A DNA stretch of 23,268 nucleotides from Azospirillum sp. 47_25 (GCA_001917125.1 MNTU01000024.1:1-23268); one strand, 5' to 3'; positions 1 to 6,953 are shown, counted from the stretch's first letter. Numbers and translations are program-made. Notes: generated by a model from the sequence alone, not told the origin.

Positions 1-1
1 C

Positions 2-385
2 GTACTTCGTTGCGTAAACACGCTGGCTAAAATTGCCGGAGACACAACACCTACAACTACCTATAAAGTCGGAGACACTTATGTTAAAGACGGTGTTGCT
101 TTAGGAACAGTCGTTTCTGTTGATAGTACCGGACAGCATGGAAAACTGGCAATATCAAGAGGAAGCACGACGTCAACCAGTGAAGCTTCTACCCTATGTA
201 ATGGCATGACGGCCGGAGGAGCAATTTGGGGATTAGCTAGTTGTCCGCACGCTTGTCAAATCACACCCGGCGGAACATTTTACACATCGGACTGTGGCTA
301 TTGCAGTTGCGTCGGCACATCTGACTATTGTTATTCAGGATCATCGTCCGGTTCAAAAGGTGTCGTCTGCTCTGCACCGTTTTAA
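2..385 (+). CDS. 3' end of a Cys-rich, probably secreted protein (5' truncated by the window edge)
   Basis: An open frame runs from base 2 to a TAA at 383-385, giving the last 127 residues of a protein that begins outside the window. The first half contains the stretch YKVGDTYVKDGVALGTVVSV followed by a G-x-HG pattern (VDSTGQHGKL). It resembles the small extracytoplasmic domains seen in some surface proteins of gut bacteria, but I cannot name a family with certainty. The second half is rich in Cys, Ser, Thr and Gly, with nine cysteines in the last 60 residues, including CGYCSC. This suggests a disulfide-stabilised exported domain. Low Lys/Arg content and many small residues fit a secreted or surface location. 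The frame stops 15 bases before a strong terminator hairpin, supporting a real gene end. Function unknown. Confidence 0.6.
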   Translation, partial: VLRCVNTLAKIAGDTTPTTTYKVGDTYVKDGVALGTVVSVDSTGQHGKLAISRGSTTSTSEASTLCNGMTAGGAIWGLASCPHACQITPGGTFYTSDCGYCSCVGTSDYCYSGSSSGSKGVVCSAPF

Positions 386-399
386 TAACGCTGTTTGCA

Positions 400-429
400 A
401 AAAAACCGGGCCTCAAGGCTCGGTTTTTT
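400..429. terminator. Bidirectional rho-independent terminator
   Basis: The arms AAAAAACCGGGCC (400-412) and GGCTCGGTTTTTT (417-429) pair around a TCAA loop, with one G-U wobble. The A-tract on one side and T-tract on the other make it work in both directions. It ends the Cys-rich gene on the plus strand, and its right arm overlaps the last codons of the convergent lipoprotein gene. Confidence 0.8.
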
Positions 430-1048
430 CGATGACGACTGCTTCATTGGGATTGAGCGTATAAGTTTTATAGCGGATATAATCCCCGGCGTGAAAGGTT
501 TCTCCCTGCGAACGGTAGTCCTTGATATAAATCAGGTTTCCGTTTTCGAGTTCCAAAAACTGGGTATCGAACTGAGTTATCAGCGGAAAGCCCAAAATCA
601 AAAAGGTCGTAAACCGGCAGCGCATGGTAAAATCTTCAACAATGCGGCCGTCTTTATAGCCCGAGAGGATTAATCCGCGGGTAGAAAGAACCTGATTGTT
701 TTCAGGAGCTATCCGGGATGACGGCGTTCCCATCGTGATTTGATAAATTTCATCAGGACAAGCTTTATAAGTCTGGTATCCTTCAACGGGATAACCGTTG
801 CCGACCGCACCGTCAATCCGAAGGTTCTGGGCATATTTATGAGCACCGTCCGCAAACGTAAAAACGCAGCATTTGAACGGAATAAACGTATCCGAAACAA
901 AGGTAACATTTTTATAGACTTTTTTAACCGTAGTTCGGCCATGATTATCGAGCAACAGTTCTTCAGCCCAGTTGTCTTCCTCTTTTTGACAGGAATTCAA
1001 TGTTACAGCACCGCCCAACAGCAGCAACAAAATAATAAAATTTTTCAT
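413..1048 (-). CDS. Putative lipoprotein, function unknown
   Basis: A 211-residue protein. The N-terminus is a lipoprotein signal peptide: Lys at position 2, a run of Ile/Leu (5-11), then a lipobox Leu17-Asn18-Ser19-Cys20, so the mature protein would start at a lipid-modified Cys20. The residues after the Cys (QKEEDNWAEE) are acidic and form a flexible tether. The rest is soluble and beta-rich, with no motif I recognise; two adjacent Cys follow at about residues 60-61. The start codon ATG at 1046-1048 has no Shine-Dalgarno sequence, only an A-rich leader, unlike most neighbours. The end of the gene lies inside the shared terminator. The lipobox context is reminiscent of Bacteroidota lipoproteins, but this is only an impression. 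It is likely attached to a membrane facing the periplasm or surface. Confidence 0.75.
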   Translation of the reverse strand: MKNFIILLLLLGGAVTLNSCQKEEDNWAEELLLDNHGRTTVKKVYKNVTFVSDTFIPFKCCVFTFADGAHKYAQNLRIDGAVGNGYPVEGYQTYKACPDEIYQITMGTPSSRIAPENNQVLSTRGLILSGYKDGRIVEDFTMRCRFTTFLILGFPLITQFDTQFLELENGNLIYIKDYRSQGETFHAGDYIRYKTYTLNPNEAVVIEKTEP

Positions 1049-1082
1049 AACGTTTAGTTTTAATAATTAAATATTTGAACTG

Positions 1083-1111
1083 TTTATAGCTTTTTTTACA
1101 ACGAAAATCAA
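1083..1111 (-). promoter_or_regulatory. Putative sigma-70 promoter of the lipoprotein gene
   Basis: On the minus strand TTGATT (1106-1111) and TATAAA (1083-1088) are separated by 17 bases, about 35 bases upstream of the lipoprotein ATG. On the opposite strand TTGAAC (1075-1080) and TACAAC (1097-1102), 16 bases apart, could drive the divergent EamA gene, so overlapping divergent promoters are possible. Prediction by eye only. Confidence 0.45.
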
Positions 1112-1173
1112 TATTTAAATCTTTCCGGCTGCGATTATATCTTCGAATAAATTGAAAGAAAGAGAGATAAAAA

Positions 1174-2076
1174 ATGCACAAAAATTCCTTATCAGGCTAT
1201 TTGTTTGCCCTGACGGCGGTTTTTTTCTGGAGTATCAATCTGATTATTGCCAGCTCGTTCGCAACTTCGCTGATGCCGATGGAGATTGCTTTCGGCCGGT
1301 GGCTGATTGCCGGAGTTATTCTGTTGTTCATTGCCAGAAAAAATGTCAAAGAGAGTTTTTCCGACCTGCTTCGGCACTGGAAACTGGTTCTGGCGTTGGC
1401 AGTTACCGGCATGGTGTTTGACAACACGCTGGTTTATTATGCCGGACGGACAGCCTCGGCCATTGATATGGGATTATTGGACGTTACCGGGCCGATATTC
1501 TTGGTTTTTCTGTCCTGCATTTTTCTGAAAACTCCGATTACCGGGCAGCAATGGCTGGGGCTGGCCGTTGCCCTTTTCGGCGTAACGGTCATTATCTTAA
1601 ACGGCAATTTTACCCGGCTAAAAAACTTTCAATTCGTACCGGGCGATTTTTTAATGCTGTTAAACACTTTTTCTTTTGCCGTATATTCTTTTCTGCAATA
1701 CAAAAGGCCGCCGCAGATTTCGCAATCAGCCATGCTGGCGGCGACGGCCGTGGTCGGCGCCGTTATTCTTCTGCCGCTCATGCTGCTGACGTCTCCTCCC
1801 GCACTGCTGCGCCGTTTTAACGGGGAAGATTTGGCGGTTATTTTCTATCTCGGCGTTTTTAATTCCGTTTTGTCTTATTTGGCTTGGAACAGTGCACTGG
1901 CGGCCATCGGCAACGTTAAGACGTCAATTATTTATTATTTGCTGCCGTTATTCAGCGGGGTGGAAGCCTATCTGTTTCTGGGAGAAAAGCTGTACAGTGC
2001 CGATTTCATCGGCGGCATACTGGTAATCGGCGGCATTGCCCTTGTCAGCCTTAAGCGCAAAGCGACAAAAAAATAA
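1174..2076 (+). CDS. EamA/DMT-family inner-membrane transporter
   Basis: A 300-residue, very hydrophobic protein with about ten predicted membrane helices in two homologous halves (roughly residues 8-141 and 154-293), the hallmark of the drug/metabolite transporter superfamily with two EamA domains. Length matches the family (about 290-310). The first helix motif FFWSINLIIAS and the end of each half (a Gly-rich helix followed by a basic tail KRKATKK) are typical. Members export or import small metabolites such as amino acids, nucleotides or drugs; the substrate cannot be read from sequence. The ATG at 1174 is preceded by a purine-rich GAAAGAAAGAGAG leader. It stands alone, divergent from the lipoprotein gene and 169 bases before the helicase. 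A second, distant EamA gene lies at 13746-14624; the two are not close copies. Confidence 0.88.
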   Translation: MHKNSLSGYLFALTAVFFWSINLIIASSFATSLMPMEIAFGRWLIAGVILLFIARKNVKESFSDLLRHWKLVLALAVTGMVFDNTLVYYAGRTASAIDMGLLDVTGPIFLVFLSCIFLKTPITGQQWLGLAVALFGVTVIILNGNFTRLKNFQFVPGDFLMLLNTFSFAVYSFLQYKRPPQISQSAMLAATAVVGAVILLPLMLLTSPPALLRRFNGEDLAVIFYLGVFNSVLSYLAWNSALAAIGNVKTSIIYYLLPLFSGVEAYLFLGEKLYSADFIGGILVIGGIALVSLKRKATKK

Positions 2077-2181
2077 AGCTTGTTATTTAAATTAATCCCT
2101 GTATAGTGGCGCTTGAGATTCTTGCAGCTCTTCTTATTTAAAGATTTTCTTATCAATGGATTTGTTTAGAGTTGGCACTGT

Positions 2182-2209
2182 TTGTCAAAATAAAGCAGTG
2201 TTTTAGATT
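2182..2209 (+). promoter_or_regulatory. Putative promoter of the RNA helicase gene
   Basis: TTGTCA (2182-2187) and TAGATT (2204-2209) are 16 bases apart, leaving a leader of about 30 bases before the ATG at 2246. The -10 element is a weak match. The rest of the 2077-2245 gap is AT-rich with no clear terminator for the EamA gene. Confidence 0.35.
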
Positions 2210-2245
2210 TTCGTATGTATAAACAATTTATTGAAAGAAAACAAA

Positions 2246-3571
2246 ATGTCAAATTTTGCCGACTTGGGCCTGCCCGAGAAAATTCTAACCGCGCTTAATG
2301 CCATTCACTTTAACACACCTACCCCGATACAGCAACAGTCAATTCCCGTGGCGTTGCAGGGACATGACATTCTCGGTTCCGCACAGACAGGCACCGGAAA
2401 AACCGCTGCCTTTGCCATTCCGATGATTGTCCACCTGTTGGAAAACCCGTTATCCTGCGCATTGGTGCTGCTGCCGACGCGAGAGCTGGCACAACAGGTT
2501 ATTTCTGCGGCCCGGTCAATGCTGGAAAAAGATTCCGAAATTGTTTCCGCATTGCTTATCGGCGGAGATTCCATGTTTAAGCAATTGCAGCAGCTGAAAC
2601 GCAATCCCCGTTTGATTGTCGGCACTCCGGGGCGAATAAACGACCATTTGCTGCATCGCAGTCTGGTTTTAAATAAAACTGATTTTCTGGTTTTAGACGA
2701 GACAGACCGTATGCTGGACATGGGTTTTGGCATTCAGCTCGAACAGATTGCCAAATTTCTGCCTGCCAAGCGTCAGACACTGATGTTTTCGGCAACTCTG
2801 CCCGTCAATATCATCAGCCTGTCACGCAAATATCTGACCAACCCGGTAAGAATAGCCATCGGTTCGACAACCGCGGCGGCGGACAATATCCGCCAGGAAA
2901 TCGTCAAAACAAATGATGCGCAAAAATACGGAGAACTGATGAAACAGTTGAAAGAACGCGACGGTTCGGTTTTAATTTTTGTTAAGACCAAATTCGGGGC
3001 GGAAAGACTGGCTGCCAAACTCAACAAAGAAAATCAATCGGCCGACGCCATTCACGGCGATTTGCGACAAGCCAAACGAGAAAGGGTTATCGCCAATTTT
3101 CGCAAGATGAAAAGCCGTATTCTGGTGGCAACGGATATTGCCGCCCGAGGGCTGGACATTCCGCATATTGAAAGCGTGATTAACTATGACCTGCCGCAAT
3201 GCCCGGAAGACTATATTCACCGCATCGGCCGGACGGCACGGGCGGGGGCTTCCGGAATTGCCGTTAATCTGCTGACTCCTAAAGATGCTTCTCAGTGGAA
3301 GGCCATTTATAAGCTGATGCATCCGTCAGCCAATGCCGACACGAAACCGGCCGTCGGCGAAGATTGCCCGATTGATCTTACGCCGCTGAATGCCGGGCAG
3401 TCTCTGCCCAAAAGCAAAGCCAAGGCAAAAGGAAAAAATCCGTTTAAGCCTTATGCCCCGGACAAGAAAGCCAAAAGCCGCACCAAATTCGGGCCGAAAG
3501 GCAAAGCAGCTGTCGCAAAAGCGGCTAACGGAAACCGCAGGACAGTAAAACTCCGTAAAAAGGCAGCGTAA
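2246..3571 (+). CDS. DEAD-box ATP-dependent RNA helicase (RhlE-like), DETD variant
   Basis: A 441-residue helicase of superfamily 2 that unwinds or remodels RNA duplexes using ATP, in ribosome assembly or mRNA turnover. All family motifs are visible: Q-motif region (FNTPTPIQQQSIP), motif I AQTGTGKT (46-53), Ia PTRELAQQ, Ib TPGR, motif II at 151-154, III SAT, V ATDIAARGLDIP and VI HRIGRTARAG. Motif II reads DETD instead of DEAD: codons GAC GAG ACA GAC at 2696-2707. The catalytic Asp-Glu pair is kept, so ATPase activity is likely preserved. The C-terminal 70 residues are a Lys/Arg/Ala-rich basic tail, typical of RhlE/DbpA-like enzymes for RNA binding. I chose ATG 2246 over an in-frame TTG at 2231 because GAAAGAAAAC just before the ATG can serve as ribosome binding site. 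It ends at a bidirectional terminator. Confidence 0.92.
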   Translation: MSNFADLGLPEKILTALNAIHFNTPTPIQQQSIPVALQGHDILGSAQTGTGKTAAFAIPMIVHLLENPLSCALVLLPTRELAQQVISAARSMLEKDSEIVSALLIGGDSMFKQLQQLKRNPRLIVGTPGRINDHLLHRSLVLNKTDFLVLDETDRMLDMGFGIQLEQIAKFLPAKRQTLMFSATLPVNIISLSRKYLTNPVRIAIGSTTAAADNIRQEIVKTNDAQKYGELMKQLKERDGSVLIFVKTKFGAERLAAKLNKENQSADAIHGDLRQAKRERVIANFRKMKSRILVATDIAARGLDIPHIESVINYDLPQCPEDYIHRIGRTARAGASGIAVNLLTPKDASQWKAIYKLMHPSANADTKPAVGEDCPIDLTPLNAGQSLPKSKAKAKGKNPFKPYAPDKKAKSRTKFGPKGKAAVAKAANGNRRTVKLRKKAA

Positions 3572-3573
3572 AG

Positions 3574-3600
3574 AAAATCCCCGTATCAACCGGGGATTTT
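3574..3600. terminator. Bidirectional terminator between helicase and anmK
   Basis: The arms AAAATCCCCG (3574-3583) and CGGGGATTTT (3591-3600) form a perfect 10-bp stem with a 7-base loop, followed by further T residues. It closes the helicase gene on the plus strand and, read in reverse, the convergent anmK-like gene, whose stop codon (3586-3588) lies in the loop. Confidence 0.85.
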
Positions 3601-4899
3601 TTTGTGCCAGCCGGGAGCGGCACGGTTATACAGGGGCTGCTGCCTATCGTGCGGATAACACCAGATGCCGCAGACTGTCGGTGTTTTGCAGCCGGTGGTT
3701 TCCGGCGTGGTAAAGGGAATGTTTTTTATTTTGCAACGGGCCAAATCGGCAAGTATCCCGGCTTCCATATACTGTCCGCTGATGCCGTATCTGTCTGTCC
3801 GGGCAATGTGCGGGCTTTGAGCAAAACGGGACCGCAGCCGCTCAAACAATGCCCGATGCTGCGGCAAAACAAGATTTTCTCCGCCATGCAACAGAGCGGC
3901 AAAATCATCCGTCATCAACGGGTTGTTCCAACCGCCGCCGAAAAGCAGAAAATATTCCGGCATTATAACGTCTTCCGGAATGTATGACAAAGAATGAAAG
4001 AAGACATAACTGCTTAAATATTCAACCGTCCGCAACACATCTTCCGCCTGATAACCGCTGATATCCGGCAGACGGTACCATGACGGGTCTGACGATTTGG
4101 GCGGACGGGACAGATAAAAATTTTCGCCGGTTTTGCTGACGGCAGTTTGGTTAAAAAGTTTATCCAGCAAATCGGTTTGGATATGACCTTTTTTGCCGTA
4201 ACGGCCGTCTTTGTCATAAGGGGCGCCGAAACAGGTTCGGGTTATGGTGTCGGCGAAGTGGTTAAACGGCCCGACGTCCCAGCCGAGAAGAATATCTTTT
4301 CCGGCGCCGTTCTGACTGATGAGCGCAATATTTCCGGTGTTTCCGCCATTACAGAATGCAACCGGAAAAACACCTTTCTCCCGCAGGCTCGCGGCCAGGT
4401 GAAAATTATGCATGGGAGCCAGCGGGGCACCCTCCCCGCCGTTCATCAGATCGTCAGAACGGAAATCATAAATCACGGGAACTCCGGTCAAATCCGCCAG
4501 CAGATTAGGATTGCCTATTTGCAGCGTATAAGGCGGCAAATCTCCGGCAATGGAAGGCGGAAAATGATCGCAGGTCTGTCCGTGGAAACCGATGGCGTCA
4601 ACTTCATCTTTCGGCGTATTGCTCCGGGCAAGCAGCTCATTGACCGCCCGGGCGACCAGTGAGGTATATTCGTTTACGGTTTCGGAAAAAAAAGTATCCC
4701 GTGCAAAACTTTCCATATTGGCGGCAGTTTGCTTCAACCGTCCGCGCAGGCGGCGAAACCGGTCAGACAATTCTGCCGGATAAGCCAGAGTATGAGCAGC
4801 CAAATCGCAAATATTTACCCCGTCAAAGGCTGTCAGGACAACATCGACGGCATCAAGCGAATTGCCGGTCATTACGCCGATTGTTTTGATAACGGACAT
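3586..4899 (-). CDS. anmK: Anhydro-N-acetylmuramic acid kinase (divergent, long form)
   Basis: A 437-residue kinase of the sugar kinase/Hsp70 fold. AnmK cleaves and phosphorylates 1,6-anhydro-MurNAc to MurNAc-6-phosphate in cytoplasmic recycling of cell-wall fragments. Visible motifs: N-terminal phosphate-binding GVMTGNSLDAVD (8-19), HGQT (106-109), LQIGN (126-130), NGGNTGNI (184-191), WDVGPFN with the probable catalytic Asp208, GGGWNN (321-326) and PETTG (399-403). The first motif differs from the usual GVMSGTSLDGVD at three positions, and the protein is longer than the usual 360-390 residues, with a Cys-containing tail after PETTG. It is therefore a divergent member; substrate is presumed. 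The ATG at 4899 is chosen over upstream in-frame starts because GGAGA lies 10 bases upstream and the family motif begins eight residues in. That ribosome binding site is part of a perfect palindrome (4907-4931). The gene ends in the terminator shared with the helicase. Confidence 0.85.
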   Translation of the reverse strand: MSVIKTIGVMTGNSLDAVDVVLTAFDGVNICDLAAHTLAYPAELSDRFRRLRGRLKQTAANMESFARDTFFSETVNEYTSLVARAVNELLARSNTPKDEVDAIGFHGQTCDHFPPSIAGDLPPYTLQIGNPNLLADLTGVPVIYDFRSDDLMNGGEGAPLAPMHNFHLAASLREKGVFPVAFCNGGNTGNIALISQNGAGKDILLGWDVGPFNHFADTITRTCFGAPYDKDGRYGKKGHIQTDLLDKLFNQTAVSKTGENFYLSRPPKSSDPSWYRLPDISGYQAEDVLRTVEYLSSYVFFHSLSYIPEDVIMPEYFLLFGGGWNNPLMTDDFAALLHGGENLVLPQHRALFERLRSRFAQSPHIARTDRYGISGQYMEAGILADLARCKIKNIPFTTPETTGCKTPTVCGIWCYPHDRQQPLYNRAAPGWHKKIPG

Positions 4900-4906
4900 A
4901 AAAATT

Positions 4907-4931
4907 GTCTCCATAAATGCATTATGGAGAC
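4907..4931 (-). promoter_or_regulatory. Perfect inverted repeat over the anmK ribosome binding site (operator, attenuator or RNA hairpin)
   Basis: GTCTCCATAA (4907-4916) and TTATGGAGAC (4922-4931) form a perfect 10-bp inverted repeat with a 5-base centre. On the anmK strand the second arm contains GGAGAC, the only good Shine-Dalgarno, and is followed by AATTTTT and the ATG. A -10-like TATACT (4932-4937) abuts the repeat, so transcription could start inside it, with only a poor -35. It may therefore be a repressor operator at +1, or an RNA hairpin hiding the ribosome binding site or ending transcription from the upstream gene. Confidence 0.6.
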
Positions 4932-4960
4932 AGTATAGAAGTTTTTTAATTAAAAGTCGG

Positions 4961-5461
4961 TTAACAGCCCAGCCGCGCCAGACACTCGGTATCCCAGCAG
5001 CCGACCGTGCTGATGTTATGCAGATTATGCACGTAGTTGGTAAATTCGCGTTTGAACAGTTTGGCGTCGCCGAACCCCTGGGAAATATATGCCGCGGCAG
5101 CCAAGTCGGCATAGGTTTTGGCATCGGGATTGATTGAAGCCAGCACGTTCAGTTTTTTTATCATCAGCTGTTTGTATTTGAAGTTGTCTTCGCCGAGAAC
5201 TTCCGTCGAGCTGATATCTTCCATCGTTTTACGAATATTATCGCCGTTGCGGCCAATCTGAAATTTGGCCAGGCTGGCATCATAGTTGACCAGAGCGTCA
5301 AAATTTTTGACTTTGTTGACAATTGTCACAGCTTCTGCCTGAGGATATTCATTCTGAAGGGTTTCCAGCAACAGGGAAAAAATATGTCCCTTATTATTTT
5401 TGGCCTCTTCAATCGCTTTGATGAAGACTTCACCTTTTGTTTTCTTAACCAGAGCTACCAT
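4961..5461 (-). CDS. Hypothetical protein, 166 residues, alpha-helical with Cys-containing tail
   Basis: A soluble, probably mostly helical cytoplasmic protein without signal peptide or membrane segment. I do not recognise its family. The first half is Lys-rich (ALVKKTKGEVFIKAIEEAKN, then LLLETLQNEYPQAEAVTIV), the middle mentions repeated Asn/Asp-Lys stretches, and the last 15 residues carry three Cys (GCWDTECLARLGC), which could bind metal or be redox-active. The start ATG at 5461 is preceded by AAGGAG with 8-base spacing; a GTG nine bases upstream would sit directly on that site, so it is rejected. A good promoter lies 50 bases upstream. The gene ends 61 bases before anmK with only the palindrome between, so read-through into anmK is possible and the two may be co-transcribed. 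Confidence 0.7.
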   Translation of the reverse strand: MVALVKKTKGEVFIKAIEEAKNNKGHIFSLLLETLQNEYPQAEAVTIVNKVKNFDALVNYDASLAKFQIGRNGDNIRKTMEDISSTEVLGEDNFKYKQLMIKKLNVLASINPDAKTYADLAAAAYISQGFGDAKLFKREFTNYVHNLHNISTVGCWDTECLARLGC

Positions 5462-5511
5462 GACCAACACTCCTTCAAGCCATAATTATATTCGCGTTAC
5501 GTTATGTTTAT

Positions 5512-5540
5512 AATATAACATATTTTGCGGCCCGGCTCAA
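5512..5540 (-). promoter_or_regulatory. Putative sigma-70 promoter of the 166-residue protein gene
   Basis: On the minus strand TTGAGC (5535-5540) and TATATT (5512-5517) are separated by 17 bases, with the start codon about 50 bases downstream. The neighbouring bases are AT-rich. Confidence 0.45.
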
Positions 5541-5558
5541 CAAATTTTTGTAACAAAA

Positions 5559-5573
5559 CTGAAACAATTTCAG
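5559..5573 (-). terminator. Weak terminator-like hairpin at the end of the solenoid-repeat gene
   Basis: On the minus strand CTGAAA-TTG-TTTCAG is followed by TTTTGTT. The 6-bp stem is short and AT-rich, and overlaps the stop codon of the gene ending at 5570, so termination here may be incomplete. Confidence 0.35.
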
Positions 5574-6904
5574 AGAATGAAATGACGATGTATAAAATGA
5601 CGCAGCTTTTTGACCCAGCCGGCATAAAACGGCGAGGACAATTCCGCCGGAAGTTCCTTTTCATCAAAATGATAATAAAAATTACGACTGTCGGTTCCGA
5701 CCGACTGCGGCATACGCTCGACGGCAATATCCGCCCTTTTGTCTCTGGGTAAGCGCAGCAGACTTAAATTTTCGCAGTGGAGAAGGACAAACCGGCCGCT
5801 GCAGCCGTCTTTGGCCCGGACATAAATGACCCCGGAATTGCGCAGGTCAACCCGGCCGGAAAAATCCTCTTCAAACTTGACGGCCTGAATGGACGGACAA
5901 CCGGACAGGTTGATGCTGCCGGCCGCATGAGCCCCGACTTCAACCTTTTGCAGCGCCAAGGCGGAGGCCAGGTCTATCTCGCCTTTGAAACCGTCGGCAA
6001 TGTCAATATGCTTAATGCCCTGCCGGCGGTTATGTTCGCGGACGGAAATACGGCCGCGGCAGTCGTCACCGATTTCAACATTTTCGGCCAAAACGGAATC
6101 AATAAACAGTGAGCCGCGAAAAGAATCTCCGATAATGACGTCTTTCTTGCCCCAATTTTCACTAAGACGGATAACGGCATAGCAGTAATATCCGGTTTTT
6201 ATCCGGTGAAAACAGGAATCCCGCACATCCAAAATGCCGCTGTAAACATCACCAAGCGTCATTTCAAAGCATTTGCCGCTATGGATGCAGAAAATATCGC
6301 AGCGACAGTTATTTCCGAGTTTGATGTTTTGTATATCGGAGCGGGAAAAATTCAGACTGCCGCGAAAGCTGTCGCCGATTATAAGCGTTTCGACAAAGCG
6401 GTTGTCTCGCAGATCTATCGCCGCGTGCGAATTGCGGCTGACAATCAGCTTGGAAACGATGGCATGACTCAGATTCAAACTGCATTTTTTGGCAGAGGAA
6501 GGAACTATCAGCTTGCGTTTGCGGAAATTATTCAGAGTTACGGCCAACGTATCGTAATTTTTAAACAGCCGTTCCAGATGGGAAGCCGTCAGTTCGGACG
6601 ACGTATAGTAAGTTTCTTTCCCGTCGCGTTTAACCACGTTAAGGCTCAGATTCAGCGCGGCCTCTGCCGTCAGACTGTAATGATAACGGCGGACAAATCT
6701 TTGAATAACCCGGATATGGTTGCTGTCGTTTTCGGCGCCGCGATACGGCGTTACGGACGAAATTTTTCCCCGGCAAAGTTCGATGGTGGCCAACGGCGTG
6801 CTGTATTTATCGCGCAAAATCATCAGGCATTCTTTTCCCAGAACCCGGGTTATCTGGTAGCCTTTCTCCAGTTTATACATCACGTTGCCGTCGGCCGCTG
6901 TCAC
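5570..6904 (-). CDS. Solenoid protein of about thirteen 21-residue repeats, function unknown
   Basis: A 444-residue protein with no signal peptide or membrane helix, so probably cytoplasmic. Residues 1-128 form a non-repeated head. Residues 129-398 consist of about thirteen tandem units of 19-24 residues with pattern h-x-h-G-[DN]-x-[FC]-x-G-x-h-x-h-x-x-S, where h is hydrophobic. Two short strands per unit suggest a beta-solenoid resembling, but not matching, pentapeptide-repeat or leucine-rich-repeat proteins. The ten residues IIGDSFRGSL occur identically at 175-184 and 257-266, each followed by a unit beginning N-[IV]-x-[LI]-G-[ND]-[ND]-C-R. This indicates an 82-residue, four-unit internal duplication. 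The tail (399-444) is basic and aromatic. The start is GTG 6904, with GGGAGAGG seven to eight bases upstream; the later ATG at 6880 lacks such a site. A binding scaffold is a reasonable guess, nothing more. Confidence 0.8.
   Translation of the reverse strand: MTAADGNVMYKLEKGYQITRVLGKECLMILRDKYSTPLATIELCRGKISSVTPYRGAENDSNHIRVIQRFVRRYHYSLTAEAALNLSLNVVKRDGKETYYTSSELTASHLERLFKNYDTLAVTLNNFRKRKLIVPSSAKKCSLNLSHAIVSKLIVSRNSHAAIDLRDNRFVETLIIGDSFRGSLNFSRSDIQNIKLGNNCRCDIFCIHSGKCFEMTLGDVYSGILDVRDSCFHRIKTGYYCYAVIRLSENWGKKDVIIGDSFRGSLFIDSVLAENVEIGDDCRGRISVREHNRRQGIKHIDIADGFKGEIDLASALALQKVEVGAHAAGSINLSGCPSIQAVKFEEDFSGRVDLRNSGVIYVRAKDGCSGRFVLLHCENLSLLRLPRDKRADIAVERMPQSVGTDSRNFYYHFDEKELPAELSSPFYAGWVKKLRHFIHRHFIL
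6107..6382 (-). repeat. Internal protein-level duplication (two copies of the IIGDSFRGSL block)
   Basis: The codons for the identical 10-residue block lie at 6353-6382 and 6107-6136, 246 bases apart. Their DNA differs at many third positions, so the duplication is old and maintained by selection on protein rather than a recent DNA copy. Confidence 0.7.
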
Positions 6905-6924
6905 TTTTCCTCTCCCGTTTAAGC

Positions 6925-6953
6925 ATTTTTAACGGGGCAGAATGTAAGTTCAA
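6925..6953 (-). promoter_or_regulatory. Possible promoter of the solenoid-repeat gene
   Basis: On the minus strand TTGAAC (6948-6953) and AAAAAT (6925-6930) are 17 bases apart, placing a start of transcription about 15 bases before the GTG. Both boxes match the consensus at only four of six positions. Confidence 0.3.

Noticed and set aside
2231..2245. TTG start adding five residues to the helicase
   Set aside because: The purine-rich stretch in these codons works better as ribosome binding site for ATG 2246, and the family sequence begins right after it.
4147..4662. 171-residue open frame on the plus strand
   Set aside because: Antisense to the kinase core motifs of anmK; no domain seen.
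4900..5124. N-terminal extension of the anmK reading frame upstream of 4899
   Set aside because: It overlaps the upstream gene on the same strand, has no family similarity, and the ribosome binding site and kinase motif support the start at 4899.
6206..6922. 238-residue open frame on the plus strand
   Set aside because: It is antisense to the solenoid-repeat gene, whose regular protein repeats and strong start site show which strand is coding.
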